Origin: an uncultured Methylococcaceae bacterium
GTDB lineage: Bacteria; Pseudomonadota; Gammaproteobacteria; Methylococcales; Methylomonadaceae
Reading direction: 5' to 3'
Assembly (NCBI GenBank): GCA_913056195.1
Contig: CAJXMF010000031.1
Location: 1-36,423 of the forward strand
Length of the DNA: 36,423 bases
In this document: one piece after another, positions 24,789 to 32,936 of the stretch
Layout of the letters: the number at the start of each line of letters is the position of its first letter
Position numbering within the stretch: position 1 is the stretch's first letter
Position numbers and translations under genes: made by a program
Notes under the pieces: model-generated
The model's input: the letters and a program-made list of their open reading frames with translations, nothing else
Told to the model about the DNA's origin: nothing
The model's database searches: none

Positions 24789-25001
24789 CTAATCTTTGTG
24801 CGTTTGCCCTGTGGACGGTCGTTCCAGAACACCGTCCCGGCGCTGGATATAAAGCCGACAGGCATCCACACATTGCGGCTTGCTGGCATACGGGCCTGAA
24901 ATCATATCCACCGTATAAAACCACCAGCCGTCCTGGTTTACAAAATAGCGATCCTGAGGTTTGAATAGCGGATTTTTAGGTTTGGCGGGACGGAATTTCA
25001 T
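24789..25001 (-). CDS. small conserved protein, DUF6316-like
   Basis: This 70-residue protein has a basic N-terminus (MKFRPAKPKNP) and a core of RYFVNQDGWWFYTVDMISGP, followed by CVDACRLYIQRRDG. The aromatic DGWWFYT...GPY pattern resembles the DUF6316 family of small gammaproteobacterial proteins of unknown function; this match is from memory. It has no signal peptide or membrane helix. Its start codon is only 20 bp from the divergent ABC-F start, so the promoter of each gene must lie in or near the other. Confidence 0.6.
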   Translation of the reverse strand: MKFRPAKPKNPLFKPQDRYFVNQDGWWFYTVDMISGPYASKPQCVDACRLYIQRRDGVLERPSTGQTHKD

Positions 25002-25021
25002 GCAATTATTTTACCGAACAG

Positions 25022-26911
25022 ATGTTGAATTTTAAAAACATAACCCTGAGGCGTGGGCCTCGTGTGTTGTTTGAGCAAGCAAACTTTACCATTCACCAGG
25101 GCCAGAAAGTGGGCTTGACGGGGGCTAATGGTACGGGAAAGTCCAGTCTGTTTGCGATGATTTTAGGACAATTATCACCTGATGAGGGGGAGTTGAGCAT
25201 TCCGCCCAAGCTTGAAATTGCACATGTCGCGCAGGAAACACCGGCGCTGGAGACCCGTGCTATCGATTATGTCCTCGATGGCGATCGGGAGTTGCGACGC
25301 TTGCAACAGGCACTGGCCGAAGCAGAACAGGCGCAGAATGGCTTGAAAGTCGCCGAGTTGCATGAAAAACTCAGTGTTATCGGCGCTTACAGTGCGACGG
25401 CGCGGGCCTCAAAATTGTTGAGTGGATTAGGCTTCAGTTCCGAACAGGAATCACATCCTGTCAGCGCGTTTTCAGGCGGCTGGCGGATGCGGCTGAATCT
25501 GGCGCAGGCCTTGATGTGCCGTTCCGATGTGTTACTGCTGGATGAGCCGACCAATCATCTGGATCTGGATGCCGTTATCTGGTTGCAGGACTGGCTGTTA
25601 CACTATCCGGGGACGCTATTGCTCATTTCGCACGATCGTGATTTTCTGGATGCCATTGCTGACCATATTTTACATATCGAACATCAGCACGTGACGCTTT
25701 ACAGCGGTAATTATTCGGCCTTTGAAACCTTGCGGGCCGAAAAGTTAGCCCAGCAACAATCGGCCTATGCCCGTCAGCAACGTGAAATCGCCCATATTCA
25801 AAGTTTTATCAACCGCTTTAAGGCCAAGGCGACCAAGGCCAAACAAGCGCAAAGCCGGGTTAAATCTTTAGAGCGCATGAGTTTGATTGCACAGGCGCAT
25901 GTTGACTCCCCTTTTTCCTTTCAGTTTACAACCGCCGGTCGCGCACCCAATCCGTTGCTGAAACTGGAGCAGGCCGCGTTAGGTTATGATGACAACATTA
26001 TTCTGAACGATATAACCTTCCGTTTATCGCCCGGCGACCGTATTGGCCTGCTGGGGCCGAACGGCGCCGGAAAATCGACCTTTATTAAAGTTCTCGCCGG
26101 GCAAATGCCGCCTTTAACGGGACAGTTGCAAACGGCAGAGGGCTTGCGTATCGGTTATTTTGCCCAGCATCAGCTGGAACAGTTACGTCTGGATGAAAGT
26201 CCGCTTTGGCATTTTCAACATCTGGATAAACAGGCGACGGAGAAAGCGTTACGCAATTTTCTCGGCGGTTTCGATTTTCGTGGTGACAAGGTCAATGATC
26301 CGGTCGGCCCGTTTTCCGGGGGCGAAAAAGCGCGGCTGGTGTTGGCGCTGCTGGTCTATCAGAAGCCCAATTTATTATTGCTGGATGAGCCGACCAACCA
26401 TTTGGATCTGGAAATGCGGCATGCGTTGATTATGGCGTTGCAGGATTATGATGGCGCCATGGTGATTGTTTCCCATGACCGACACATGCTGCGCTCAGTC
26501 ACCGACAGGCTCTGGCTGGTAGCTGATAAACAAGTCAGGCCTTTTGATGGCGACCTGGATGATTACCGGCAATGGTTGAACGATCAAAAAAATACCGAAA
26601 GCAATGAGACCCGTTCGGCCGCGCCGACACCGTCACGGAAAGATCAGCGCAAGCAGGAGGCGTTGCGTCGGCAGCAATTAAAACCGTTGACCGATACCTT
26701 GAAAAAAGCAGAACAACAGCTCGAACGCTACCAACAACAACAGGCCGATCTGGAACAACGCTTGAGCGATCCGGCCCTTTATGAGACGGAAAACAAACAA
26801 CAACTGAAGCAACTGTTGGCTGACAAGCAGCGTATCGATCAGGCGTTGTTGGAGGCCGAAACAAGCTGGATGGATGCGGCTGAACAACTGGAGCATGCCC
26901 AAAATGACTAA
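25022..26911 (+). CDS. yheS: ABC-F family ATPase, YheS type
   Basis: This 629-residue cytoplasmic protein has two ABC ATPase domains and no membrane segments. Domain 1 has Walker A GANGTGKS at 34-41, signature FSGGWRMRL, and Walker B LLLDEPTNHLDL. Domain 2 has LGPNGAGKST near 343-352, signature FSGGEKARL, and a second LLLDEPTNHLDL. A charged linker joins them, and a Gln-rich C-terminal coiled coil occupies about 540-625. The FSGGWRMRL form and length fit YheS (637 in E. coli) rather than Uup or EttA. ABC-F proteins act on the ribosome to modulate translation of difficult stretches. It overlaps the next gene by eight bases and heads the operon leading to cob genes. Confidence 0.93.
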   Translation: MLNFKNITLRRGPRVLFEQANFTIHQGQKVGLTGANGTGKSSLFAMILGQLSPDEGELSIPPKLEIAHVAQETPALETRAIDYVLDGDRELRRLQQALAEAEQAQNGLKVAELHEKLSVIGAYSATARASKLLSGLGFSSEQESHPVSAFSGGWRMRLNLAQALMCRSDVLLLDEPTNHLDLDAVIWLQDWLLHYPGTLLLISHDRDFLDAIADHILHIEHQHVTLYSGNYSAFETLRAEKLAQQQSAYARQQREIAHIQSFINRFKAKATKAKQAQSRVKSLERMSLIAQAHVDSPFSFQFTTAGRAPNPLLKLEQAALGYDDNIILNDITFRLSPGDRIGLLGPNGAGKSTFIKVLAGQMPPLTGQLQTAEGLRIGYFAQHQLEQLRLDESPLWHFQHLDKQATEKALRNFLGGFDFRGDKVNDPVGPFSGGEKARLVLALLVYQKPNLLLLDEPTNHLDLEMRHALIMALQDYDGAMVIVSHDRHMLRSVTDRLWLVADKQVRPFDGDLDDYRQWLNDQKNTESNETRSAAPTPSRKDQRKQEALRRQQLKPLTDTLKKAEQQLERYQQQQADLEQRLSDPALYETENKQQLKQLLADKQRIDQALLEAETSWMDAAEQLEHAQND

Positions 26912-27416
26912 ACTGCTAACCCTGTTTATCGAAATCTGCGCGTTTAAAAAAGGCCCGCAGGATGTCCCTGCCTCACAAACCTTATTATCGCTGCTGACGT
27001 TTTTCTATGTGGTGATCAGCGCATTGATTCTGGCATTGAATATACCCACCCATGAAGCCTTGTTGCAGGCGCTGGTTGAAACCTTGCTGGTGTTGGCTTT
27101 TCCGTGGTTGATGTTGCAGATTGCGCATAAGCCGGAACGCTATCTGAAAACCGTTTCCGCCCTGTTGGGCAGCGATGTTTTAATCAGTCTGTGCGCATTA
27201 CCGGCGCTGAGTTCGCTGTCGGTGCAAGCGACGCCGCTGGGGTTTGCCGCCGTCATCATGTTAATGTTATGGAATTGGGCGGTAACCGGCCATATTTTCA
27301 AACACGCCCTGTCCCAGCCTTTTCTGTTTGGATTGGGCGTAGCTTTGTTGTATTTCCTGTTATCCTATCAAATTATTGGAATGTTATTCCCAGCCCCTGT
27401 CACTCCCGGAGGATAA
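26904..27416 (+). CDS. small integral membrane protein of unknown function
   Basis: This is a 170-residue protein with about four to five hydrophobic helices (roughly 26-47, 54-73, 83-100, 107-125, 133-158). No recognised family. The ATG at 26904 is preferred over the in-frame ATGs at 26874 and 26895, because GGAG lies at 26890-26893 with a normal spacing. It overlaps the end of the ABC-F gene by eight bases. The end of the gene carries GGAGGA, which is the ribosome binding site of the next gene, two bases further on. Context suggests cotranscription with the ABC-F, Usp and cob genes, but not a shared function. Confidence 0.75.
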   Translation: MTKLLTLFIEICAFKKGPQDVPASQTLLSLLTFFYVVISALILALNIPTHEALLQALVETLLVLAFPWLMLQIAHKPERYLKTVSALLGSDVLISLCALPALSSLSVQATPLGFAAVIMLMLWNWAVTGHIFKHALSQPFLFGLGVALLYFLLSYQIIGMLFPAPVTPGG

Positions 27417-27418
27417 TC

Positions 27419-27862
27419 ATGCAACTGTATCAACATATCTTATTGGCCGCCGATTTCTCGGAACATGGCAAAACCGTCAGTGCCAAGGCAAAACAATTGG
27501 CCGAGCAAAACCAGGCACGCTTGAGTCTGATTCATGTGGTCGATTACCTGCCGATTACCGATGTGACCTATGGCCCGGTTATTCCGTTTGATGTTGATTT
27601 GACAGAAGAATTGCAGCGTATTGCCGAGCAACGTCTGACCGATCTGGGGCAAACGCTGGGCGTGGATAAAGGACGGCAATGGCTGGAAGTGGGCAGTCCG
27701 AAACTCGAAATTGTCCGCATGGCTGAAGAAAATGATGTCGATCTGATTGTGCTGGGGTCGCATGGGCGCGGTGGCCTGACTGTACTATTAGGCTCGACCG
27801 CAGATGGTGTTTTGCATCATGCCAAATGTGATGTGCTGGCCGTACGTATGAAAGATGATTGA
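27419..27862 (+). CDS. universal stress protein, UspA family
   Basis: This 147-residue cytoplasmic protein shows the single Usp domain: YQHILLAADFSEHG at 4-17, LIHVVDYLP near 37-45, and the ATP-binding-type loop VLGSHGRGGLTVLLGSTADGVLHHAKCDVLAVR over about 113-145. The glycines of G-2x-G-9x-G(S) are present, so it is probably a nucleotide-binding member. The start is ATG at 27419, five bases after GGAGGA. A longer in-frame ATG at 27191 is unlikely since it would overlap the whole end of the preceding gene. The last eight bases overlap cobU. Confidence 0.92.
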   Translation: MQLYQHILLAADFSEHGKTVSAKAKQLAEQNQARLSLIHVVDYLPITDVTYGPVIPFDVDLTEELQRIAEQRLTDLGQTLGVDKGRQWLEVGSPKLEIVRMAEENDVDLIVLGSHGRGGLTVLLGSTADGVLHHAKCDVLAVRMKDD

Positions 27863-28382
27863 ACTGGTACTCGGCGGCGCCCGTTCCGGAAAAAGTCGCT
27901 ACGCCGAAAAGCAGGCGCAAGACACCGATAAGCCGGTGCTTTATATCGCGACAGCCGAAGCCCGCGATGCCGAAATGCAGGCCCGCATTACCCGTCACCG
28001 ACAAGATCGGCCAGGCCATTGGCAAACGCTGGAAGAGCCGGTTGCGTTGGGTCGAGCCATCGCCCAACATGATAACGCTGAGCACTGTATTCTGGTGGAT
28101 TGTTTGACCTTATGGTTAAGCAATATCCTGTTTGATCGGGACGGTGACATCACGGTATCCCGTTTGCATCAGGAAAAAGCCGATTTACTGGCGGCCTTGT
28201 CGGCCTCGTGTGGCGATATTATTCTGGTCAGTAACGAGGTGGGGCAAGGCGTGGTTCCAATCGAGAAAACCACTCGCCGTTTTGTCGATGAAGCGGGTTT
28301 CCTGCATCAGGACATCGCACGTATCAGTGCGAAAGTCACGCTGATTTGCGCGGGACTGCCGCTCAGCTTGAAAGGATCGTGA
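27855..28382 (+). CDS. cobU: adenosylcobinamide kinase / guanylyltransferase
   Basis: This 175-residue bifunctional enzyme phosphorylates adenosylcobinamide and then transfers GMP to form GDP-cobinamide. Walker A GGARSGKS is at 7-14, the guanylylated histidine is H48 in ITRHRQDRP, and LVDCLTLWLSN and VSNEVGQGVVP complete the family pattern. The length is normal (181 in Salmonella). It starts at ATG 27855 within the usp gene and ends at TGATG with cobT, so the run is translationally coupled. Confidence 0.97.
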   Translation: MIELVLGGARSGKSRYAEKQAQDTDKPVLYIATAEARDAEMQARITRHRQDRPGHWQTLEEPVALGRAIAQHDNAEHCILVDCLTLWLSNILFDRDGDITVSRLHQEKADLLAALSASCGDIILVSNEVGQGVVPIEKTTRRFVDEAGFLHQDIARISAKVTLICAGLPLSLKGS

Positions 28383-29425
28383 TGCTGGACTGGTTGGAAC
28401 ACACCATAATGCCACCGGATGCCACTGTCCGCGAACAGGCGCTGGCGCATCAGGCGCAATTGACAAAACCTGCGGGTGCGTTGGGGCGTCTGGAGCAGAT
28501 TGCCGTTCAGCTGGCCGCCATGCAAGGGCGCTTGCAGCCTGAAATCAATCGTATTCATGTCAGCCTGTTTGCCGGGGATCATGGTATAGCCGCCGAAGGC
28601 GTTTCCGCCTTTCCGCAGCCGGTGACCGCGCAGATGGTCAAAAATTTCATTGACGGCGGGGCAGCGGCCAGTGTACTGAGTGGTTTTCTGGCGGCCGAGC
28701 TTGAGGTCATTGATACCGGCATAGCCAGTCCCGTAGCGGATAAGCGTATCATCGCGGCATCCGCCGGCAAAGGCACGGCTAATTTTTTACATCAGGTCTC
28801 AATGAATCCACAGCAATTGCAGCAATCACTGGAGACCGGTCGCGCCGCTGCATTGCGCGCCAAACAATCCGGCAGTGATATCTTTATTGGCGGTGAAATG
28901 GGCATTGCCAATACGACATCGGCGACAGCTGTAGCGTGTGCCTTGTTATCGTGTGAGGCGAAACAATTAACCGGCGCCGGAACCGGCTTGAATACGGCGC
29001 AAATTCAGCATAAGGCGGCGGTCATTGAACAGGCGTTGACACACCATCGGGCGGTGTTAAATTCCCCCTTGACCATCCTGCAAACCTTAGGCGGCTTTGA
29101 AATTGCCGCATTAACCGGCGCGTATATCGCCGCTGCCAGCGCGCGATTGCCGGTTGTGGTCGATGGTTTTATTTGCACAGTTGCAGCCTTGCAAGCTGTT
29201 CATATCAACCCTGGGGTTAAGGATTGGTTGCTGTTTTCCCATTGTTCGGACGAGCAAGGGCACAGGCATCTGCTTAAGGCATTACAGGTTAATCCCTTAT
29301 TAAATCTTAATCTACGGCTGGGTGAGGCCAGCGGTGCATTAACCGCGGTGCCGCTGCTGCAAATGGCTTGTCAGCTGCATAATAATATGGCAACGTTTGC
29401 CAGTGCGGGCATCAGTACCGAATAA
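28382..29425 (+). CDS. cobT: nicotinate-nucleotide-dimethylbenzimidazole phosphoribosyltransferase
   Basis: This 347-residue enzyme makes alpha-ribazole phosphate from 5,6-dimethylbenzimidazole and nicotinate mononucleotide. Hallmarks are AGDHGIAAEGVSAFPQ at 64-79, FIGGEMGIANTTSATA near 168-183, and LRLGEASGA at 311-319 with the catalytic glutamate at 315. The ATG at 28382 (sharing one base with the cobU stop) is chosen because AAAGGA precedes it; an upstream ATG at 28346 would lie inside cobU. It is followed after 28 bp by a CSD/TM2 protein. Confidence 0.97.
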   Translation: MLDWLEHTIMPPDATVREQALAHQAQLTKPAGALGRLEQIAVQLAAMQGRLQPEINRIHVSLFAGDHGIAAEGVSAFPQPVTAQMVKNFIDGGAAASVLSGFLAAELEVIDTGIASPVADKRIIAASAGKGTANFLHQVSMNPQQLQQSLETGRAAALRAKQSGSDIFIGGEMGIANTTSATAVACALLSCEAKQLTGAGTGLNTAQIQHKAAVIEQALTHHRAVLNSPLTILQTLGGFEIAALTGAYIAAASARLPVVVDGFICTVAALQAVHINPGVKDWLLFSHCSDEQGHRHLLKALQVNPLLNLNLRLGEASGALTAVPLLQMACQLHNNMATFASAGISTE

Positions 29426-29453
29426 GCTTACTTAATGACACTAAAGAATAATC

Positions 29454-29870
29454 ATGATTGGACATATTGAAAGTTACAACGAAGACGCGCAAACCGGCGT
29501 GATTAAACACGAGGGTAAATACTATGAGTTTCATAGCGATCAATGGAAAAATGCCTCCCCGCCTCAAGCGGGTGATGATGTCGATTTTGACGAAGAGGAT
29601 GGTGTTGTCACTGAAGTGGAACCTGTCAGCGCTTATCTGAAATCGTCCTTGCAGCCGGTTAAAAAACGCTGGATTGCAGCCACTCTGGGGTTATTGTTTG
29701 GCGCGGTGGGGTTACACCGTTTTTATCTTGGTTTTTATAATATTGGTTTGCTGCAGATTCTGGTGACCTATCTCAGTGGTGGCTATGGTGTGATATGGGG
29801 CTTTATCGAAGCGGTTCTGATCATCACCGGCCATATCCATAAAGACGCGAAAGGGCGTCCTTTGAAATAA
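29454..29870 (+). CDS. cold-shock-like plus TM2 domain protein
   Basis: This is a 138-residue protein with two parts. Residues 1-60 (MIGHIESYNEDAQTGVI, YYEFHSDQWK, AGDDVDFDEEDGVVTEV) look like a cold-shock/OB-type beta domain. Residues about 70-125 form a TM2 domain: two membrane helices around GLHRFYLGFYNIGLLQ, then a C-terminal KDAKGRPLK tail. TM2 domain function in bacteria is unclear. It sits between cobT and cobS with 28 and 4 bp gaps, so it is expressed with the cobalamin genes; whether it helps hold CobS chemistry at the membrane is only a guess. The start ATG 29454 has a weak ribosome binding site. Confidence 0.85.
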   Translation: MIGHIESYNEDAQTGVIKHEGKYYEFHSDQWKNASPPQAGDDVDFDEEDGVVTEVEPVSAYLKSSLQPVKKRWIAATLGLLFGAVGLHRFYLGFYNIGLLQILVTYLSGGYGVIWGFIEAVLIITGHIHKDAKGRPLK

Positions 29871-29874
29871 AACA

Positions 29875-30603
29875 ATGCGCAACGCATTATTGTTGGCCGT
29901 GCAATTTCTAACCCGTATTCCGGTGCCGATACAGATTAAGGCCAACCCGCGCCAATTAGGCGCATCGGTATTGTTTTATCCCTTGGTCGGTGGCTTAATT
30001 GGCGGATTACTTTATCTGCTCGGCCTGCTGTTGCCGGCGCAGTCGCCTGAGTTGGCGGCGGCGCTTATTCTGGCTGGCTGGGTGTTTTTATCGGGTGGAT
30101 TACATCTTGATGGCCTCGCCGATTGCGCCGATGCCTGGGTTGGCGGCACCGGCAATCGTGATAAAACGCTGACTATCATGAAAGATCCAGCGGCCGGAAC
30201 GGTCGCGGTTATCGTGCTGGTGTTGCTGTTACTGTTGAAGTGGATCAGTATTGCGGTGTTGATAGGCCAACAACGGCTTGACGGTCTGCTCTGGATTCCG
30301 GTTTTGGGGCGTGGCAGTGTGCTGCTGCTGATGCTGACGACGCCCTATATTCGCAAAAACGGCCTGGGCGAACAATTGGTGCGGCTGTTGCCGGTTTCTG
30401 CTGCGAAAGTTATTGTGGGTTTGGTTCTGCTGATGGTCTGGGGTGGATTGGGCCTTATTCCCGTGGTCGCAGCCTTAGCTTGTGTGTGGCTGATTCGCCG
30501 TTCAGCACTGCATCGTCTGGGTGGGGTCACAGGCGATGTTTATGGTGCCAGTGTTGAGTTGGTTGAATTGGCTGCCTTGTTGAGTTTAGCGTTATATGTC
30601 TAA
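29875..30603 (+). CDS. cobS: adenosylcobinamide-GDP ribazoletransferase (cobalamin synthase)
   Basis: This 242-residue integral membrane enzyme joins GDP-cobinamide with alpha-ribazole or its phosphate to give cobalamin (phosphate). It has about six hydrophobic helices. The conserved acidic motif HLDGLADCADAW lies near 81-92, the downstream MKDPAAGTVAV near 102-112, and VTGDVYGASVELVEL near 218-232. It starts at ATG 29875, four bases after the CSD/TM2 gene, and overlaps bluB by eight bases. The length is normal. Confidence 0.96.
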   Translation: MRNALLLAVQFLTRIPVPIQIKANPRQLGASVLFYPLVGGLIGGLLYLLGLLLPAQSPELAAALILAGWVFLSGGLHLDGLADCADAWVGGTGNRDKTLTIMKDPAAGTVAVIVLVLLLLLKWISIAVLIGQQRLDGLLWIPVLGRGSVLLLMLTTPYIRKNGLGEQLVRLLPVSAAKVIVGLVLLMVWGGLGLIPVVAALACVWLIRRSALHRLGGVTGDVYGASVELVELAALLSLALYV

Positions 30604-31246
30604 ACACCGTTTCAGCGAGGCCGAAATCCAAGCAGTTTATCGCGTCATTGGCGAACGCCGTGATATGCGGCATTTCTTGTCGACGCCCGTTAATCCTGAC
30701 ATCCTGCACCGCGTGTTGCAGGCGGCAAATCAAGCCGGCAGCGTCGGGCTGATGCAGCCCTGGCGCTTTATTCGCATCAGCAAAGTATCATTACGGCAAT
30801 CCATTCATGCGCTGGTCGAACAGGAAAGGCGATTGACCGCTAAAGCATTGGGCGAACGCGAAGATGAATTCATGCGCTTGAAGGTTGAAGGTATTCTCGA
30901 ATGCGGGGAGCTGCTGGTGGTGGCATTGGCGGACAAGCGGGAACAGCATGTTTTTGGTCGCCGGACGTTACCCGATATGGATCTGGCTTCTGTGGCCTGC
31001 GCCATACAGAATATGTGGCTGGCTGCACGAGCGGAAGGTTTAGGTATGGGCTGGGTGTCTTTGTTTGATCCTGAGGCATTGGCGCGCTTGTTGAATATGC
31101 CGGCGGGCAGTCAGCCGGTCGCTATTTTGTGTCTGGGACATGTGGAAAGCTTTTATGAAAAGCCAATGCTGGAGATAGAGCGATGGGCGCGCCCTCAGCC
31201 TTTGGAAAATCTGGTGTCGGAAAACAGCTGGCCGACGCAGGAGTGA
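30596..31246 (+). CDS. bluB: 5,6-dimethylbenzimidazole synthase
   Basis: This 216-residue flavin-destructase splits reduced FMN with oxygen to give 5,6-dimethylbenzimidazole, the lower ligand of B12. The nitroreductase-like fold is shown by ERRDMRHFLSTPV at 20-32, AGSVGLMQPWRF near 47-58, and RRTLPDMDLASVACAIQNMW near 122-141 followed by AEGLGMGWVSLFDP. The first eight bases overlap cobS. It makes this cassette aerobic and self-sufficient for the lower ligand. Confidence 0.96.
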   Translation: MSKHRFSEAEIQAVYRVIGERRDMRHFLSTPVNPDILHRVLQAANQAGSVGLMQPWRFIRISKVSLRQSIHALVEQERRLTAKALGEREDEFMRLKVEGILECGELLVVALADKREQHVFGRRTLPDMDLASVACAIQNMWLAARAEGLGMGWVSLFDPEALARLLNMPAGSQPVAILCLGHVESFYEKPMLEIERWARPQPLENLVSENSWPTQE

Positions 31247-31324
31247 ATTTCCCACAGGGATACGCTTTATAGTAGAATCTTCGGTCTTGATCTTGTCATC
31301 ATTAACGCATACCGAGGAGAAAAA

Positions 31325-31852
31325 ATGAAAGCTTGTGAGTCCTGTTCCGATCGTGTCCATATTGGATGTAATCATAAAAAAATGCCGGTTTTGGCACGTG
31401 CGCTGGGTTTGGTATTGATTTATCTGCCTATTCTGACGCTGCCTTTCGTTTTTCTCAGTGCCTATATGACCTATTTCAGCCTCAAGCTGTGTGGTGCACA
31501 AGACGTTAAAAAATTAAAAGATTTTCTGCCCGATCGTGCCAGTCATCGCTATGATTTAAAAAGTCAGATCACCATGGACGGCACGTTCAGTTTGAGTCTG
31601 GCGCAGTCTAAGCTGTATTGGATTCTTAACTGCACCTGGTATTGCCCGGTCAGCGTCGGTTTGTTTGAATGGCATGCCTATATGGTGAAAGTGGTTGAAA
31701 ACTGGTGGTGTCCGTTCGGCCATTCGCGCAAGAATCAATACACAGAAGGTGCAATCGATCAGTCTTTCTGGCATATTTATCCAGAAGACAAAGCAAAATT
31801 AGAGGAAGAAGATAAAAACAATCCTATCTTTACCGAAACGCCGGAAAAATAA
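31325..31852 (+). CDS. conserved membrane protein of unknown function, cysteine- and tryptophan-rich
   Basis: This is a 175-residue protein. The N-terminus has a CxxC-like cluster, CESCSDRVHIGCNHKK at 4-19, which could bind metal. One or two hydrophobic helices follow (about 23-52). The rest is soluble and aromatic, with two cysteines in NCTWYCPVSVGLFEWHAYMVKVVENWWCPFGHSRK around 102-136, and HIYPED near 155-160. No named domain is recognised. GAGGAG precedes the ATG at 31325. It is 78 bp from bluB, possibly a separate unit. The repeated Cys/His/Trp pattern suggests a cofactor or metal site, but this is inference. Confidence 0.65.
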   Translation: MKACESCSDRVHIGCNHKKMPVLARALGLVLIYLPILTLPFVFLSAYMTYFSLKLCGAQDVKKLKDFLPDRASHRYDLKSQITMDGTFSLSLAQSKLYWILNCTWYCPVSVGLFEWHAYMVKVVENWWCPFGHSRKNQYTEGAIDQSFWHIYPEDKAKLEEEDKNNPIFTETPEK

Positions 31853-31866
31853 ACGGCTTGGTCGTT

Positions 31867-31887
31867 CCGGCGTCGTTTTGACGCCGG
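31867..31887 (+). terminator. hairpin after the unknown membrane gene
   Basis: CCGGCGTC (31867-31874) and GACGCCGG (31880-31887) form a perfect 8-bp stem with a 5-base loop, 15 bp after the stop codon. The following TCAAATTTATG is only modestly T-rich, so termination may be weak. Confidence 0.45.
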
Positions 31888-31931
31888 TCAAATTTATGTG
31901 TAAAGCGCATGCATCTTCAGGTGATTTAGGC

Positions 31932-31937
31932 TAGAAT
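31932..31937 (+). promoter_or_regulatory. -10 element of the dusB-fis unit
   Basis: TAGAAT at 31932-31937 lies 31 bp upstream of the dusB ATG and is followed by GCGCCCCC, a GC-rich discriminator-like stretch near the expected start of transcription. GC-rich discriminators are typical of growth-rate-controlled promoters such as that of dusB-fis in E. coli. The -35 (ATGCAT near 31909) is poor. Confidence 0.4.
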
Positions 31938-31967
31938 AGCGCCCCCGTAATCGTTTTGGCCGTATGC

Positions 31968-32936
31968 ATGCAAATAGGTCCCTACACGTTAAGTAACCCC
32001 TATATCCTGGCGCCTATGGCCGGTATTACCGACCGACCGTTTAGAACCTTGTGCAAACAATATGGCGCGGCGCTGACCTTCACCGAAATGGTTGCTACGC
32101 AGCCGCATTTGCAAAAACATCGCCGCACCCTGCAAAAAACCGATTATCAGAATGAGCCAGGCTTGCGTGCCGTGCAGATTTTGGGCACAGAGCCTGAACA
32201 AATGGCGCAGGCCGCTAAAGCCAATGTCGAACGGGGTGCCCAGATTATTGACATCAACATGGGCTGTCCGGCCAAAAAGGTGTGTTCGGTGGCGGCCGGT
32301 TCAGCTTTGATGCGTGATGAAAAACGGGTCGCGGCTATTTTGTCAGCCGTTGTCAATGCGGTTGAGGTACCGGTCACCTTAAAAATACGCACCGGTTGGG
32401 ATAAGCAACATAAAAATGCCCTGACTATTGCGACAATTGCCGAACAAAATGGTATTGCCGCCTTGACCATACATGGCCGCACCCGCGCCTGTAAATTCAC
32501 AGGTCAGGCCGAATATGACACCATAAAGCAGGTGAAGAAGGCCGTTAGCCTGCCAATTATCGCCAATGGCGATATCAATTCACCACAAAAAGCGGCTTTT
32601 GTCAAAGCCTATACCGGTGCCGATGCGATCATGATTGGTCGAGGCGCGCAAGGGCGGCCGTGGTTGTTTGCACAACTGTTACAGGCACACGCTGAACGAC
32701 CTGATTTAGATGAAATCAGGCAGGTGTTGAATACCCATCTTGAAGGTCTGTACAGTTTTTATGGTAATGTTGGGGGCGTACGGATTGCGCGTAAACATAT
32801 CGGCTGGTATTTTCAACATTTAGGAAGCCTGCCCGCCGCCTGGAAAAAACAAATTAACCAGGTGCAGCAGCCCGACCAGCAATTGCATTGGGTCAATCAA
32901 TCTTTTAACTTTTTCAGTCAACAAAGCCCTGTATGA
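31968..32936 (+). CDS. dusB: tRNA-dihydrouridine synthase B
   Basis: This 322-residue FMN enzyme reduces uridines to dihydrouridine in tRNA. The N-terminus ILAPMAGITDRPFR (13-26) is typical. MGCPAKKVCS around 98-107 carries the catalytic cysteine C100. LTIHGRTRACKFTG and IANGDI and ADAIMIGRGAQGRPW give the TIM-barrel flavin contacts. The start is placed at ATG 31968; a TTG at 31956 would add only four residues. It overlaps fis by four bases (ATGA), the classic dusB-fis arrangement. Confidence 0.96.
   Translation: MQIGPYTLSNPYILAPMAGITDRPFRTLCKQYGAALTFTEMVATQPHLQKHRRTLQKTDYQNEPGLRAVQILGTEPEQMAQAAKANVERGAQIIDINMGCPAKKVCSVAAGSALMRDEKRVAAILSAVVNAVEVPVTLKIRTGWDKQHKNALTIATIAEQNGIAALTIHGRTRACKFTGQAEYDTIKQVKKAVSLPIIANGDINSPQKAAFVKAYTGADAIMIGRGAQGRPWLFAQLLQAHAERPDLDEIRQVLNTHLEGLYSFYGNVGGVRIARKHIGWYFQHLGSLPAAWKKQINQVQQPDQQLHWVNQSFNFFSQQSPV

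Noticed and set aside
27191..27418. N-terminal extension of the universal stress protein
   Set aside because: It overlaps the membrane protein gene in another frame, and a strong GGAGGA site precedes the ATG at 27419.
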